Assembly (NCBI RefSeq): GCF_030812915.1
Contig: NZ_JAUSTQ010000001.1
Location: 1 to 64,000, forward strand
Direction: 5' to 3'
Length of the DNA stretch: 64,000 nucleotides
DNA from: Alkalibacillus salilacus
GTDB lineage: Bacteria > Bacillota > Bacilli > Bacillales > Alkalibacillaceae
Shown: piece by piece, positions 30,907-41,217 of the stretch
How the letters are laid out: each line of letters opens with the position of its first letter
How positions within the stretch are numbered: position 1 is the stretch's first letter
Notes under the pieces: model-generated
Databases searched by the model: none
What the model was told of the DNA's origin: nothing
Seen by the model: only the letters and a program-made list of their open reading frames with translations
Translations under genes and position numbers: made by a program

Positions 30907-32405
30907 TAAATGACCTCCTTACGTTTTGAATCATCCATTAACCATGTTGTTAATGCTTCGATGTCATATGAGAATGGTCGATCTTCTGTAATCGAAGGAA
31001 CGACCTCCCTCGCCTCATCAAATAATTGGCGCGTCTTCTGAGCCATTCGGTTAACGCCCTTCACTTCGACGGCTTCCATCGCACAAATTAACTCAATCGC
31101 TAAAACACGCTGGACATTATGAGTAATCTGTTGAGCATGCCGAGCGGCAATCGTTCCCATACTCACATGATCTTCTTGATTCGCAGATGACGGGATCGAA
31201 TCCACACTCGCTGGATGCGCTAATGTCTTGTTTTCCGAAACGAGTGACGCTGCCGTATATTGCATAATCATAGCCCCAGATTGCAAGCCAGGTTCAGGAC
31301 TTAAAAACGGGGGCAAATCATTAAGTTGTGGATTAACGAGTCGTTCAATCCGTCTTTCAGCAATGTTAGCGATTTCAGATACGCCGATTTTTAATAGGTC
31401 CATGGCAATCGCTATCGGCTGCCCGTGGAAATTACCACCTGAGACGACATCGCCATTTTCAAAAATGAGTGGATTATCCGTCGCTGCATTTATTTCTATG
31501 TCTAACTTATCCCGGACATATTCAATTGTTTGCCATGAAGCACCGTGAACTTGTGGTAGACAACGAATTGTATAAGCATCTTGAACACGTTTTTCACCTT
31601 GAGATGTCGTTAATTGACTGTCTATGAGTAGATCTCGCATCCTTCTAGCTACAGCGGTTTGTTCATTATACCCCCGCGCTACATGAATGCGCTCATCAAA
31701 GGCGTCAATGATCGCTTCAAGTCCTTCTATTGTCATCGCAGCTATTTGTTCAGATTGTTTTAGCAATTGCTCAGCTTGCAAATACGTTTGGACGCCTACT
31801 GCTGTCATGGCTTGGGTTCCATTAATTAAAGCTAATCCTTCTTTGGCTTGTAGTTTAATAGGTTGAATATCGTATTGGGCTAATACCTGTTTGGCCGACT
31901 TGTGACCGTCATCTGTCAATACTTCCCCATCGCCAAGAAGCACTAGTGCTAAATGAGCAAGCGGTGCTAAATCACCACTCGCACCTAGCGAACCTTGCGA
32001 CGGGATAGCAGGTGTGATCTGTTTATTGAGCAATTGACAAAGCGTTTCGACGACAACTGGACGCACACCTGAATAACCTTTTAACAAGGCATTCGCACGT
32101 AGTAATACCATCGTTCGACTAACCGACTTAGAAAACGGTTCACCGACACCACAAGCATGCGAGTAAATCAAATGCTTTTGTAGATCATCTAAATCGGTTT
32201 CATCAATTTCCACATCACTAAATTTACCGAAGCCTGTATTAATGCCATACAATTTTTGATGGCCTGCTAGCGCCTCCTCAACATGAGCACGACTCTTCAT
32301 TAATCGGGTATAGGCATCACTTGAAATAGCTACCGGTTCAGCATTTTGCACGATTCTTTCAATATCATCTAATGTCAGATCATATCCCTTTAACTCAATG
32401 GTCAT
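30906..32405 (-). CDS. hutH: Histidine ammonia-lyase
   Basis: 499 residues. The self-formed MIO cofactor triad Ala-Ser-Gly is at 142-144 in [14 protein letters not shown]. Deaminates histidine to urocanate, first step of the pathway. ATG 32405 after GGAGGTGATG. Separated from hutP by the HutP-controlled terminator, so expression depends on antitermination when histidine is present. Confidence 0.97.
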
Positions 32406-32425
32406 GTCATCACCTCCAACACATA

Positions 32426-32467
32426 ATAAAAAGGGACTTATTCTTAGACATACTAAGAATAAGCCCC
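32426..32467 (-). terminator. hut attenuator (terminator between hutP and hutH)
   Basis: On the minus strand GGGGCTTATTCTTAG and CTAAGAATAAGTCCC form a 15-bp stem with one mismatch, followed by TTTTTATT. It sits in the 90-bp gap between hutP and hutH, where B. subtilis has its HutP-regulated terminator. Confidence 0.88.
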
Positions 32468-32484
32468 CTTTTCGCTAATAACTT
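32468..32484 (-). promoter_or_regulatory. HutP RNA-binding site (NAG-N4 triplets)
   Basis: The transcript reads AAG-UUAU-UAG-CGAA-AAG just before the attenuator stem: three NAG triplets with exactly 4-nt spacers. This is the arrangement bound by one face of the HutP hexamer. A second cluster is not complete in the stem. Confidence 0.75.
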
Positions 32485-32495
32485 ATGGGCTCCAT

Positions 32496-32945
32496 TTATA
32501 TATGATTAATTCCTAAACCAGCTGTTTCATGCTCTAAGCCCCGCACTGGCGCACCAATTGTTCCATACAAAGCAACAGCAATCCATTCACCTTCAGCTTG
32601 GTTTTCATAGGCTATTCCACGGACGATGACAAATTTAAGTCCAACTGTCCGCATCACATCACCAAGCTGAGCTTGCCCGCGAGTAACACCTTGAACGGCT
32701 TCTAAAATCGCGTGATACAATGCGTGCATTTCACGATATAAGGATTGATCAATCAATCCTTGGCGCTTAGCTGCGGTTTCGATGGCTGAAACAACCTTTT
32801 GTAATTCCATTGATCCTGTCTTACCTAAACACGTCTGATAACCAGCGGACTCGATTGTTTCGACTAACGCTTCTTGCTCTTCACTAGTGGCTAATACTAA
32901 TTGAAGCGCAGACTTGCCAATCGGCCGATGTGGTTGGTCAACCAT
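32496..32945 (-). CDS. hutP: Hut operon positive regulator HutP
   Basis: 149 residues, full length for HutP. Small RNA-binding antiterminator that, with histidine and Mg2+, binds the leader between itself and hutH. Family features: [13 protein letters not shown] at the start, AAKRQGLID in the middle and the conserved C-terminal GLKFVIVRG...[20 protein letters not shown]. First gene of the operon, start ATG 32945. Confidence 0.96.
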   Translation of the reverse strand: MVDQPHRPIGKSALQLVLATSEEQEALVETIESAGYQTCLGKTGSMELQKVVSAIETAAKRQGLIDQSLYREMHALYHAILEAVQGVTRGQAQLGDVMRTVGLKFVIVRGIAYENQAEGEWIAVALYGTIGAPVRGLEHETAGLGINHI

Positions 32946-32981
32946 TCACAACACCATCATTTCATCCACTTTTCTAATAAA

Positions 32982-33010
32982 ATTGTAAAACAATTTTGAA
33001 AATAAGTCAA
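32982..33010 (-). promoter_or_regulatory. hut operon promoter
   Basis: Minus-strand TTGACT (-35) and TACAAT (-10) with 17-bp spacing, about 40 bp upstream of hutP. A sigma-A type promoter. Confidence 0.75.
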
Positions 33011-33013
33011 TGT

Positions 33014-33058
33014 AAAATGAAACGCTACTCGATAAGCCATCAAGTAGCGTTTCATTTT
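33014..33058. terminator. Terminator of the thioesterase gene
   Basis: A perfect 16-bp stem AAAATGAAACGCTACT with its complement; U-rich on both sides. Confidence 0.88.
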
Positions 33059-33069
33059 AAAACTATTCA

Positions 33070-33603
33070 TTAATCTTTGTGGTTATGCGTTGGGTCCCAA
33101 GGGAAGTCGGCACCAAAACGTTCAGCCAACATTTTCGATTCTTTACGACGTTTTTTACGGTAATCTGCACGTTCAGACGCTCCTGCATTTAGCCACTTTT
33201 CCTCACTGGATTCTGGGTAAACAGGAGGCACTTCAACTGGTACACCATCTTCACCGACGGCAACCATTGTTAAGAACGCTGTGGTACAAACAGTACGCTC
33301 ACCTGTTAGTAAATTTTCTGTGATTGCTTTAACAAACACTTCCATTGACGTTGTTGATGTCCAAGTAACGAATGCCTCTAAGCAAATTGTACTACCTTCA
33401 TGCACCGGCGCTAAGAAGTCTACAGAATCTGTCGAAGCAGTCACAACTGGTGTACGCGCATGACGTGTTCCTGCAATGGCAGCAACATCATCCATGTAGC
33501 GCATTAATTGGCCACCAAATAATGTTCCGTGACCGTTCGTATCTGGTGGTAGGACGAACGAATTTTTGACCGTTAATGATTGAATACACGGTTTCGCTTC
33601 CAT
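33070..33603 (-). CDS. Acyl-CoA thioesterase, hotdog fold (YkhA type)
   Basis: 177 residues. The hotdog helix and active-site region read NGHGTLFGGQLMRYMDDVAAIAGTRHA, and the second part ASTDSVDFLAPVHEGS. Hydrolyses acyl-CoA esters in the cytoplasm; B. subtilis YkhA is the near relative. A basic C-terminal extension (RKKRRKESK) follows. ATG 33603 has AAAGG at suitable distance; upstream ATGs are too close to it. Monocistronic. Confidence 0.9.
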   Translation of the reverse strand: MEAKPCIQSLTVKNSFVLPPDTNGHGTLFGGQLMRYMDDVAAIAGTRHARTPVVTASTDSVDFLAPVHEGSTICLEAFVTWTSTTSMEVFVKAITENLLTGERTVCTTAFLTMVAVGEDGVPVEVPPVYPESSEEKWLNAGASERADYRKKRRKESKMLAERFGADFPWDPTHNHKD

Positions 33604-33728
33604 GATCATCATCCTTTATTTATAAATTTAGTTGAATATCACTTTATATTCAATTACTTATTCTTGAGAAAACCGTTCATATTATATCACGCGTAAGCTT
33701 CTTTGACACGTATAATACTCAGTTAAAC

Positions 33729-33763
33729 AAAAAGGTTTGCAGGGAAACCCCACAAACCTTTTT
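33729..33763 (-). terminator. BCCT gene terminator
   Basis: AAAAAGGTTTG pairs with CAAACCTTTTT directly downstream of the BCCT stop codon. Confidence 0.85.
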
Positions 33764-33766
33764 AAA

Positions 33767-35329
33767 TTAATCTTTCTTTTTAATACCTTGTTCTTCTGCC
33801 AAACGTTTGGCAACTTTTACGGAGTCCCAAACAGGTGGTAATAGTAAGAGTGAAACAGGGACGGCAGACACAACAATAAAGTTCTGTAACATACCGATAC
33901 TGTCACCACTACCGTCTCCAATCGCAATAAGTGTAGCTGCTACTGCACCGAAAATAATGGCCCAGAATACACGCACATATTTGCTTGGATCATCATTACC
34001 TGTAATAGCAACGGCTGATGCATAAGACATAGAGTCTGTTGTTGTCGCAACGAATATCACCGTAATAATCAAGAAACAAATAGCCAAGAATGTACTAAAT
34101 GGCAATTGTTCTAATATGGCTGCAACAGCGGCCTCTTGTCCGACATTGTTAAGCGGGTCAGAAATAACACCTGGATTATCCATTTCAAAGGATAGTCCGG
34201 AACCACCCAATGTCGCGAACCAGAAGTTACTCACTAATGGCGCCATAATCGCAACAGCGACAACAAGTTCCCGGATTGTACGACCACGGGAAATACGAGC
34301 AATGAAAATCGCCATCATCGGCCCGAAGCCAATGAACCAACCCCAGAAGAAGACGGTCCACCAGCTCAGCCATGCACCATCTCCGCGAGTTAAACTCATC
34401 ATTAAGAAGTTTTGCATTTGGAATGCCTCAGCTGTGATGAAAGCATCTAATATAAACATCGTCGGCCCAATGATTAAAATAATAATCATTAAAACAATCG
34501 CAAAACTCACATTAAATCGACTTAATAACTGAATACCTCGGTCAACACCCGTGATTGCAGAAATACTCGCAATCGTTACGAGAATAATGATAAACGAAAT
34601 TTGTGTGAACAATGTACTTGGAACACCAAAAACATCTTCAAAAGCGTATGCAGCTTGAATACCTAAAAAGCCAATCGCACCAATAGTACCTGCTGCAACA
34701 GCAATAATTGATGTGACATCGGCTAAAACACCCCATATATTAAAACGACGGAAAATCTTATCACCAAATACGGGATATAACATCGTTCTTGGCTTAAGTG
34801 GCATTCCTTTGTGGTAATGCGCATACATAATAACAATTGTTGCGACAGTACCTAAAATCGCCCAAGCTGAGAAACCCCAGTGGAAAAAGGCTTGTGCTAA
34901 ACCTGGCACAGCGCGATTCCAATCACTTAATCCTTCTTCCGCGAATAAAGGTGGCGTTGTCACAAAGTGTGAGATCGGCTCACTAGAAGCCCAAAACACA
35001 CCACCAGAAGCGAGTAAAGTCGTCGCAATCATCGCGACCCAACGGAAATTACCGTATTGAGCCTTTTCTTTATTACCTAATCGAACACGGCCATAGCGTG
35101 AAAACATTAAAATTAAACTAACAATTAACGTGGCAAGCATTAGTAGTTGCCAGAATAAACCGAAATACTTAGCGGAAAAATCAAATGAATTGTTAACCGC
35201 TGTTGACGCAAAATCCGGAGTGAAAAACGCTAAAATAAGAAATAATAACAAGAATCCTCCGCTAATCGCGAACGGTCCCCACTGCGTCCCTGTTCCTAAG
35301 TATTCTTCGGAATAGTATTTTTTCTTCAT
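33767..35329 (-). CDS. BCCT-family transporter, variant binding site
   Basis: 520 residues, twelve membrane segments. BCCT signature region reads WTVFFWGWFIGFGPMMAIFIARISRGRTI. In BetP-like betaine carriers this stretch is WAWWISWSP; two of its three Trp that cage the quaternary amine are Phe here (WGWFIGFGP). GGVFWASSEPISHF and TTTDSMSYASA are other family landmarks. The protein should still be a Na+- or H+-linked carrier, but its substrate may not be glycine betaine. Short N- and C-terminal tails lack the long osmosensor of BetP. ATG after AGGAGGACAAGG. Confidence 0.9.
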   Translation of the reverse strand: MKKKYYSEEYLGTGTQWGPFAISGGFLLLFLILAFFTPDFASTAVNNSFDFSAKYFGLFWQLLMLATLIVSLILMFSRYGRVRLGNKEKAQYGNFRWVAMIATTLLASGGVFWASSEPISHFVTTPPLFAEEGLSDWNRAVPGLAQAFFHWGFSAWAILGTVATIVIMYAHYHKGMPLKPRTMLYPVFGDKIFRRFNIWGVLADVTSIIAVAAGTIGAIGFLGIQAAYAFEDVFGVPSTLFTQISFIIILVTIASISAITGVDRGIQLLSRFNVSFAIVLMIIILIIGPTMFILDAFITAEAFQMQNFLMMSLTRGDGAWLSWWTVFFWGWFIGFGPMMAIFIARISRGRTIRELVVAVAIMAPLVSNFWFATLGGSGLSFEMDNPGVISDPLNNVGQEAAVAAILEQLPFSTFLAICFLIITVIFVATTTDSMSYASAVAITGNDDPSKYVRVFWAIIFGAVAATLIAIGDGSGDSIGMLQNFIVVSAVPVSLLLLPPVWDSVKVAKRLAEEQGIKKKD

Positions 35330-35591
35330 CCTTGTCCTCCTGTAATTTTGGTGAATTGTGTGCTGTGTCTTTTTTGTGACATGTTTTACACAATTATTCT
35401 TAAATTTTAGTCTAATCGAGTTTATTCGTCAAAAATTTTATAGCAAAGTGATTAAGGCAATACGTACGAATTTTAAAGCTGTCGATAGCTGACCTATAGT
35501 ATGTCGCTCTATTTATCCTCTAGTCTTGTTATTTGCTACTTTTTAGAAGTTATGAGGATTATGGCTAAATTTTTTAGCAATTCGCAGTATT

Positions 35592-35764
35592 AATGTCCGT
35601 TGTTGATATTGTGATCCGCTATCGGTGGACGCTTTCCGCGGGCACGGCTCGAGCCTCCTCGGCCAAAAAGCATGGCCTGCGGGGTCTCGAGACACGTGCT
35701 GTTCCCGCAGGAGTCGCCACCTTCGCTCCTCACAATTCAACAACTAAGTGCTAAAACATTCAAA
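35592..35764. repeat. Dispersed inverted-repeat element, copy 2
   Basis: About 173 bp and, by eye, roughly nine-tenths identical to 6278-6451, in the same orientation. Paired ends (GTTGTTGATATTGTGA and TCACAATTCAACAAC) and a GC-rich foldable middle (TTCCGCGGG with CCCGCAGGA). Several differences between copies are compensating in the predicted stem, e.g. CCGTGGG/CCCACTGG against CCGCGGG/CCCGCAGG. Confidence 0.88.
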
Positions 35765-35802
35765 ATCCACATAACACATTAGTCCTTTGAGCATTAAATA
35801 AT

Positions 35803-35830
35803 CCCCACGAGTGTAATTACGCTCGTGGGG
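35803..35830 (-). terminator. tdh terminator
   Basis: CCCCACGAG pairs with CTCGTGGGG around a 10-nt loop; the following minus-strand bases are only moderately T-rich. Confidence 0.65.
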
Positions 35831-35838
35831 AGAATAAA

Positions 35839-36792
35839 TTAGTCTAACACTAGCTTTTGTTTGAGCTGGGTTAGCATATCTTCTGTCATTTTGTTGAGAT
35901 CATAATCAATGGTGAAATCCCATTCATTCACTGCAGCTTTTGAATCAATGGAGTTCGGCCAACTGTCAGCAATGGCTTGGCGTACTGGGTCAACATCATA
36001 ATCCAATTCGAACGCTGGGATATGTTGTTGAATTGCACGTGCAAAGTCTTCTGGTGCAGCACTCATAGCTGTTACATTATAAGCATTTCGATTTTTGAGA
36101 CGAGCGGGATCCGCTTCCATCAAATCAATAATGGCTTTTACAGCGTCTGGCATATACATCATATCCATGTAAGTACCTGCTGCTATATAAGATGTGTATC
36201 GACCTTGTTTTAACGCTTCATAATACATTTCAACCGCATAATCTGTAGTTCCGCCACCTGGTTCTGTATCATACGAAATCAATCCTGGGAAACGAACACT
36301 TCTCGTATCTACGCCAAATCGTTCAAAATAATAGTCACACAATAACTCACCAGCGACTTTATTCACCCCATACATCGTCGTTGGACGTTGGACTGTTAAT
36401 TGAGGCGTTTGATCTTTTGGTGTGGTTGGACCAAATGCACCAATTGAGCTCGGCGTGAAAAATTTCGCTTCTCGTTTTCGAGCAACTTCAAGCGCATTCA
36501 TTAACCCATTCATATTCAAATCCCATGCTAGCTGCGGATTGTTTTCAGCTTTGGCTGATAATAATGCCGCTAAATGAATAACCGTATCTACTTGGTAACG
36601 GTCTGCTATTTCCTGCATCGCATCACCATCTGTTACATCAAGTGTTTCGAATGGACCACTTGTCACAACAGGATGGTCAGCTTCGCGAATATCTGTTGCA
36701 ATCACCTGCTGATGGCCATAACGTTCTCGTAAAGCCATCGTTAATTCCGAACCAATCTGACCTAATGATCCGGTAATTAATATTTTATTCAT
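35839..36792 (-). CDS. tdh: L-threonine 3-dehydrogenase, SDR (epimerase-like) type
   Basis: 317 residues. Rossmann motif [11 protein letters not shown] at the start and catalytic Tyr-x-x-x-Lys in [10 protein letters not shown]. This short-chain form of threonine dehydrogenase oxidises threonine to 2-amino-3-oxobutyrate with NAD+. It is directly downstream of kbl, which uses that product, so the specific assignment is strong compared with other epimerase-like proteins. ATG 36792 with GGGAGGAG. Confidence 0.9.
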   Translation of the reverse strand: MNKILITGSLGQIGSELTMALRERYGHQQVIATDIREADHPVVTSGPFETLDVTDGDAMQEIADRYQVDTVIHLAALLSAKAENNPQLAWDLNMNGLMNALEVARKREAKFFTPSSIGAFGPTTPKDQTPQLTVQRPTTMYGVNKVAGELLCDYYFERFGVDTRSVRFPGLISYDTEPGGGTTDYAVEMYYEALKQGRYTSYIAAGTYMDMMYMPDAVKAIIDLMEADPARLKNRNAYNVTAMSAAPEDFARAIQQHIPAFELDYDVDPVRQAIADSWPNSIDSKAAVNEWDFTIDYDLNKMTEDMLTQLKQKLVLD

Positions 36793-36827
36793 CTCCGGTT
36801 CTCCTCCCGTTATGTTCTACTTCTCGT

Positions 36828-38018
36828 TTAGATTACCCCTAATTCTTTACCAACTTTTTCATAGATCTTAATCGCTTGATCTAACATTTCTTTGGTATGG
36901 GCTGCTGTCGGCATATTACGGACACGGCCTGTGCCACGTGGTACTGTTGGGAAGACGATTGCTTTCGCATAAACGCCTTCTTCGTTCAACCGTTTACTAA
37001 ATTGTTGCGTCGTTTTTTCATCCCCAATAATACATGGCGTGATAGGTGTTTCACTTTGGCCAATGTCAAAGCCTAACTCTTTAAGGCCTGCTTTTAAGTA
37101 ATTACCGTTTTCCCACATTTGATCGTAAAGATCCGTCGATTCCATTAATAAATCAATCGCTTTACGTGATGCAGCAACATCTGCTGGTGACAGTGATGTT
37201 GAAAATAGGAACGGACGAGAGCGGACTTTAAGCCAATCGATTAGTTCTTGTTTACCAGCGACATAACCACCGACAACTCCGATCGCTTTCGATAATGTCC
37301 CCATTTGGAAGTCAATTTTATCTTGTAAGCCGAAATGCTTAACTGTTCCAGCGCCTTTACCAAGAACACCTGAACCATGCGCATCATCGACATAAGTAAT
37401 CAAGTCAAATTCTTCAGCAACTTCAACAATTTCCGGTAACTTCGCAATGTCACCATCCATTGAGAAGACGCCATCCGTTATAACCATGATTTTATTATAT
37501 TGGCCTGATTCTGTTGCTTCTTTTGCTTTTTGACGTAAGTCTTCCATATTACTGTGTTCAAATGGAATAATTTTTGCCTTTGATAGGCGGCAACCATCAA
37601 TGATCGAAGCATGGTTTAATGAATCGGATAAGATTGCATCATTTTTATCCATTACAGCTGAAATCGCTGCCATGTTGCAATTAAACCCTGATTGATATGC
37701 AATCGCTGCTTCTGTCCCTTTAAACTCTGCAATTTTCTCTTCTAATTTCACGTGCAAATCTAATGTTCCATTGATTGTGCGGACTGCTCCTGCACCCACA
37801 CCGTGTGAATCAACAGCATCTTTAGCAACTTCTTTCAAACGTTCATCCGTCGCTAAACCTAAGTAGTTATTCGATGATAAATTAATCAGTTTTTGACCAT
37901 CAATTGTTATTTCAGGACCGTTCGCACCATCTACAGGGTCGATTTCATTGTAGAGTCCTTGATCTTTTAAATCTTGTAAGTTTTGTTGTAAAAATTGATC
38001 TAATGTTTCACTTGGCAT
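36828..38018 (-). CDS. kbl: Glycine C-acetyltransferase (2-amino-3-ketobutyrate CoA ligase)
   Basis: 396 residues, PLP-dependent alpha-oxoamine synthase. PLP lysine in [15 protein letters not shown], substrate region SSNNYLGLA and [10 protein letters not shown]. With tdh it turns threonine into glycine and acetyl-CoA. KBL and BioF are alike in sequence; the tdh neighbour decides. ATG after AGGAGGG. First gene of the pair. Confidence 0.93.
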   Translation of the reverse strand: MPSETLDQFLQQNLQDLKDQGLYNEIDPVDGANGPEITIDGQKLINLSSNNYLGLATDERLKEVAKDAVDSHGVGAGAVRTINGTLDLHVKLEEKIAEFKGTEAAIAYQSGFNCNMAAISAVMDKNDAILSDSLNHASIIDGCRLSKAKIIPFEHSNMEDLRQKAKEATESGQYNKIMVITDGVFSMDGDIAKLPEIVEVAEEFDLITYVDDAHGSGVLGKGAGTVKHFGLQDKIDFQMGTLSKAIGVVGGYVAGKQELIDWLKVRSRPFLFSTSLSPADVAASRKAIDLLMESTDLYDQMWENGNYLKAGLKELGFDIGQSETPITPCIIGDEKTTQQFSKRLNEEGVYAKAIVFPTVPRGTGRVRNMPTAAHTKEMLDQAIKIYEKVGKELGVI

Positions 38019-38175
38019 AATGTCCCTCCTAAGCTAGTTTCACTCCATACATATGATAACATGTTTTGTTTTTTTGTGGGTTATAAATTGAGTTACCACT
38101 TTAATCAGTTTATAGCCCCATAAGCATTAGCTTTAGCTATTCAGTAGATGTGATACGAATTAATTTGCGCATAAA

Positions 38176-38206
38176 AAAAGCAGGAAGTCTTAAACTCCCT
38201 GCTTTT
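38176..38206 (-). terminator. opp operon terminator
   Basis: AAAAGCAGG with inner AGT pairs with ACT and CCTGCTTTT just after oppF; T-run on the minus strand. Confidence 0.8.
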
Positions 38207-38213
38207 ATAACCA

Positions 38214-39251
38214 TTAGCCACGTACTGTAGTTGTATCTTTAGTTGGTTGGTGCACGCCTGCTTCAATGTCTTTCATGTAGTGACATGCAGCTACGTGACC
38301 GCCTTCCATATAGTCTTCATTTCTTAATTCAGGCGTTTCTTCTGCACATTTTTCTGTCGCGAATGGACAACGTGTGTGGAAGCGACAACCTTTAGGCGGA
38401 TCCATAGGTGAAGGTACATCACCTTGTAAGAATATACGATCTGTTTTCTTCTCTGGATCTGGTACTGGAATTGCTGATAATAATGCTTTTGTATAAGGAT
38501 GTTGTGGGTTTTCAAAAATGGATTTCGTATCGCCCATTTCAACAATCTTACCAAGATACATAACAATAATACGATCAGAAATGTGACGAACGACACCTAA
38601 GTCATGGGCAATGAATAAGTAAGTCAAGTTCATCTCATTCTGGAATTTCTTAAGCAAGTTCAATACCTGTGCTTGAATCGATACGTCTAGTGCTGAAACT
38701 GCTTCGTCACAGACGATTAGTTTCGGATTAACCGAAAGAGCACGTGCAATACCGATACGTTGACGTTGACCACCTGAAAATTCGTGAGGGAAACGGTCTA
38801 CTTGGTGTGGTTGTAAACCAACTGTTTCCATTAATTCTGCAATCTTATCATTACGCTCATCTTGTGGTACAACTTTTTGGATTTCCATTGCTTCGTTTAA
38901 TGTTTGGCGTACAGTCATACGCGGATTTAATGAAGCATATGGGTCTTGGAATATGATTTGTAAGTCTTTACGCATATCGCGCATTTCTTTCTTACTCATC
39001 GAAAGTAAATCTTGTCCGTCAAATTCAACTGTTCCATCGGTTGGGTCATCAAGTCTTAAAATAGCACGACCTGTTGTTGATTTACCACAACCTGATTCCC
39101 CTACTAAACTGACTGTTTCACCTTCATAGATATTAAAAGAAATATCGTCAACCGCTTTAACATGGTTCACAGTTCGGCCTAAAACGCCGCCTTTAATCGG
39201 GAAGTATTGTTTTAAATTATTAATCTTTAGCAGTTCTTGCTTCTGGCTCAT
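38214..39251 (-). CDS. oppF: Oligopeptide/dipeptide ABC transporter ATPase (OppF/DppF type)
   Basis: 345 residues. Walker A GESGCGKSTTGRA, signature FSGGQRQRIGIA, Walker B LIVCDEAVSALD, and the C-terminal OppF region (GCRFHTRCPFA with Cys pairs, which in relatives binds an Fe-S cluster). Powers peptide import with oppD. ATG 39251 after GGAGGTG; it overlaps the oppD end by 32 bp. Last gene of the operon. Confidence 0.94.
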   Translation of the reverse strand: MSQKQELLKINNLKQYFPIKGGVLGRTVNHVKAVDDISFNIYEGETVSLVGESGCGKSTTGRAILRLDDPTDGTVEFDGQDLLSMSKKEMRDMRKDLQIIFQDPYASLNPRMTVRQTLNEAMEIQKVVPQDERNDKIAELMETVGLQPHQVDRFPHEFSGGQRQRIGIARALSVNPKLIVCDEAVSALDVSIQAQVLNLLKKFQNEMNLTYLFIAHDLGVVRHISDRIIVMYLGKIVEMGDTKSIFENPQHPYTKALLSAIPVPDPEKKTDRIFLQGDVPSPMDPPKGCRFHTRCPFATEKCAEETPELRNEDYMEGGHVAACHYMKDIEAGVHQPTKDTTTVRG

Positions 39252-40251
39252 ATACTTTCACCTCCGGATCGCCGTCCCATTCATCAGTGTAAATCCAGCA
39301 ACGAACTTGTTCTTCATCACCGACATCTTCAAGTTCAGGTAGTTTCTCATGACATAAGTCCGTCGCAAATGGGCAACGCGGCGCAAATCGACACCCAACT
39401 GGCATCTCATGTGGTGCTGGTACTGTACCACGAATTGGCTCTAATTCTTCTTGGTCCATATCACTACGAGGTAATGAATTAAGAAGTCCAACTGTGTATG
39501 GATGACGTGGATTTTTGAAAAGGGTATGAACATCAGCGTATTCTACCACTTTACCACAGTACATAACCGCAACATAATCGCATGTTTCGGCAACAACACC
39601 GAGATCGTGAGTAATCATAATAATGGACATATTAAATTCATCTTGTAATTCTTTTAACAACTCTAAAATTTGTGCCTGAATGGTCACATCAAGTGCTGTA
39701 GTTGGCTCGTCAGCAACTAATAGTTCAGGGTCACACGCTAAGGCCATTGCGATCATAACACGTTGACGCATACCACCTGACAATTCAAATGGATATTGTG
39801 TAACACGACTACGTGGTGATGGGATTCCAACTAACTCAAGTAATTCAACAGCTTTTTCTGTACCTGCTTCTTTACCTAAGCCGCGGTGAATTTTTAACGC
39901 TTCACGTAACTGTTGTCCCACTGTATAAACCGGGTTTAACGATGTCATCGGCTCTTGGAAAATCATCGAAATTTGGTTACCACGGATTTTACGCATTTGA
40001 TTATCATTATATTTTAATAAGTTATCGCCTTTAAAGTTAATCTCTCCACCAACAATTTCACCTGGAGAATCAATCAATTGCAGGATCGATAACGCACTAA
40101 TACTTTTACCTGATCCGGACTCACCTACGATTCCTAATGTTTTACCTTTAGGAACATCGAAAGTAACACCATCAACAGCTTTTACCTCATTACCTTCTAC
40201 GAAAAATGACGTTCGTAGATCATTAACTTCTAAAATTGTTTCTTGGCTCAT
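39220..40251 (-). CDS. oppD: Oligopeptide/dipeptide ABC transporter ATPase (OppD/DppD type)
   Basis: 343 residues. Walker A GESGSGKSISALS, signature LSGGMRQRVMIA, Walker B LLVADEPTTALD, and the OppD C-terminus (GCRFAPRCPFATDLC). Pairs with oppF. ATG 40251 is preceded by GAGGTG; a longer frame to 40266 is not needed. 24 bp after the oppB-type permease gene. Confidence 0.94.
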   Translation of the reverse strand: MSQETILEVNDLRTSFFVEGNEVKAVDGVTFDVPKGKTLGIVGESGSGKSISALSILQLIDSPGEIVGGEINFKGDNLLKYNDNQMRKIRGNQISMIFQEPMTSLNPVYTVGQQLREALKIHRGLGKEAGTEKAVELLELVGIPSPRSRVTQYPFELSGGMRQRVMIAMALACDPELLVADEPTTALDVTIQAQILELLKELQDEFNMSIIMITHDLGVVAETCDYVAVMYCGKVVEYADVHTLFKNPRHPYTVGLLNSLPRSDMDQEELEPIRGTVPAPHEMPVGCRFAPRCPFATDLCHEKLPELEDVGDEEQVRCWIYTDEWDGDPEVKVYEPEARTAKD

Positions 40252-40275
40252 CTTGTTACACCTCACTTTCTTTCA

Positions 40276-41199
40276 TTAATCGTTAAGGTCAATTCGCTTG
40301 TTAAGGAATTTATATGAAATATCGACAACTAAGTTTACCAGAACGAAAACAACGGCAATAATAAGAATACATGCCTGAACAACAGGGAAGTCACGTTGTA
40401 TAATCGAATCGACTAGTAAACGTCCCATTCCGTTAATCGCAAAGACTGATTCTGTTAATACAGCACCAGCTAATAAAGCACCGAATTGCAAACCAGCTAC
40501 GGTAACAACTGGGATTAAGGCGTTTTTCAGTGCATGTTTATAGATAATAACACGTCTCTTTACACCTTTGGCACGAGCTGTTCGAATATAATCTTGTGAG
40601 ATGACATCAAGCATACTCGAACGTGTCATACGGGCGATAATAGCCGCACCTGCTGTACCGAGTGATATAACTGGTAAGACAATGCTTCCTGGACCTTCCC
40701 AACCTGTTGGCGGGAACCAACCAAGATTAACCGCAAACCATTGGATCAGCATTAACCCTAACCAGAAGTTCGGCATCGAAAGTCCAAATAACGCGACAAT
40801 CATAATGGTAATATCCGAGATTGAATACTGGCGTACTGCTGAAATAATACCAGCTAACAAGCCCATAAATATACTTAAAATCGTTGAATAGATTGATAGT
40901 TCTAGGGTCACTACAAATTTAGGCCAAACTTCATCTGCTACCGGTGTATTATAGCGCATCGAAGTTCCTAAATCACCTTGTACCACACCGGAAATATAAT
41001 CCCAATATTGTACTGGGAGAGGATCATTTAAACCTAAACTTTCTTCAATTTGTTCGATTGTATCAGGTGGCGCACTTTCACCAGCCATCAACTGAGCCGG
41101 GTTACCCGGAGTTAGGTGCATTAAAGAGAACACTAGAATTGATACACCGAGTAATACCGGAATCAGCTGCAACACTCGACGAATTATATATACAGTCAT
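40276..41199 (-). CDS. oppB: Peptide ABC transporter permease (OppB/DppB/GsiC type)
   Basis: 307 residues, six membrane segments, with the coupling-helix EAA-type motif DYIRTARAKGVKRRVIIYKHALKNA. N-terminal RRVLQLIPVLLGVSILVFSL is typical of the B subunit. Second gene here, after the C subunit; the usual order is B before C. ATG after AGAGGTG. Confidence 0.93.
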   Translation of the reverse strand: MTVYIIRRVLQLIPVLLGVSILVFSLMHLTPGNPAQLMAGESAPPDTIEQIEESLGLNDPLPVQYWDYISGVVQGDLGTSMRYNTPVADEVWPKFVVTLELSIYSTILSIFMGLLAGIISAVRQYSISDITIMIVALFGLSMPNFWLGLMLIQWFAVNLGWFPPTGWEGPGSIVLPVISLGTAGAAIIARMTRSSMLDVISQDYIRTARAKGVKRRVIIYKHALKNALIPVVTVAGLQFGALLAGAVLTESVFAINGMGRLLVDSIIQRDFPVVQACILIIAVVFVLVNLVVDISYKFLNKRIDLND

Positions 41200-41217
41200 C
41201 TTGTTTGCACCTCTTTC

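Larger units (their letters stand above)
35330..35838. other. Intergenic region upstream of the BCCT gene
   Basis: About 260 bp of AT-rich sequence next to the BCCT gene, presumably with its promoter, then the second copy of the dispersed inverted-repeat element, then the tdh terminator. No coding sequence seen. Confidence 0.6.
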
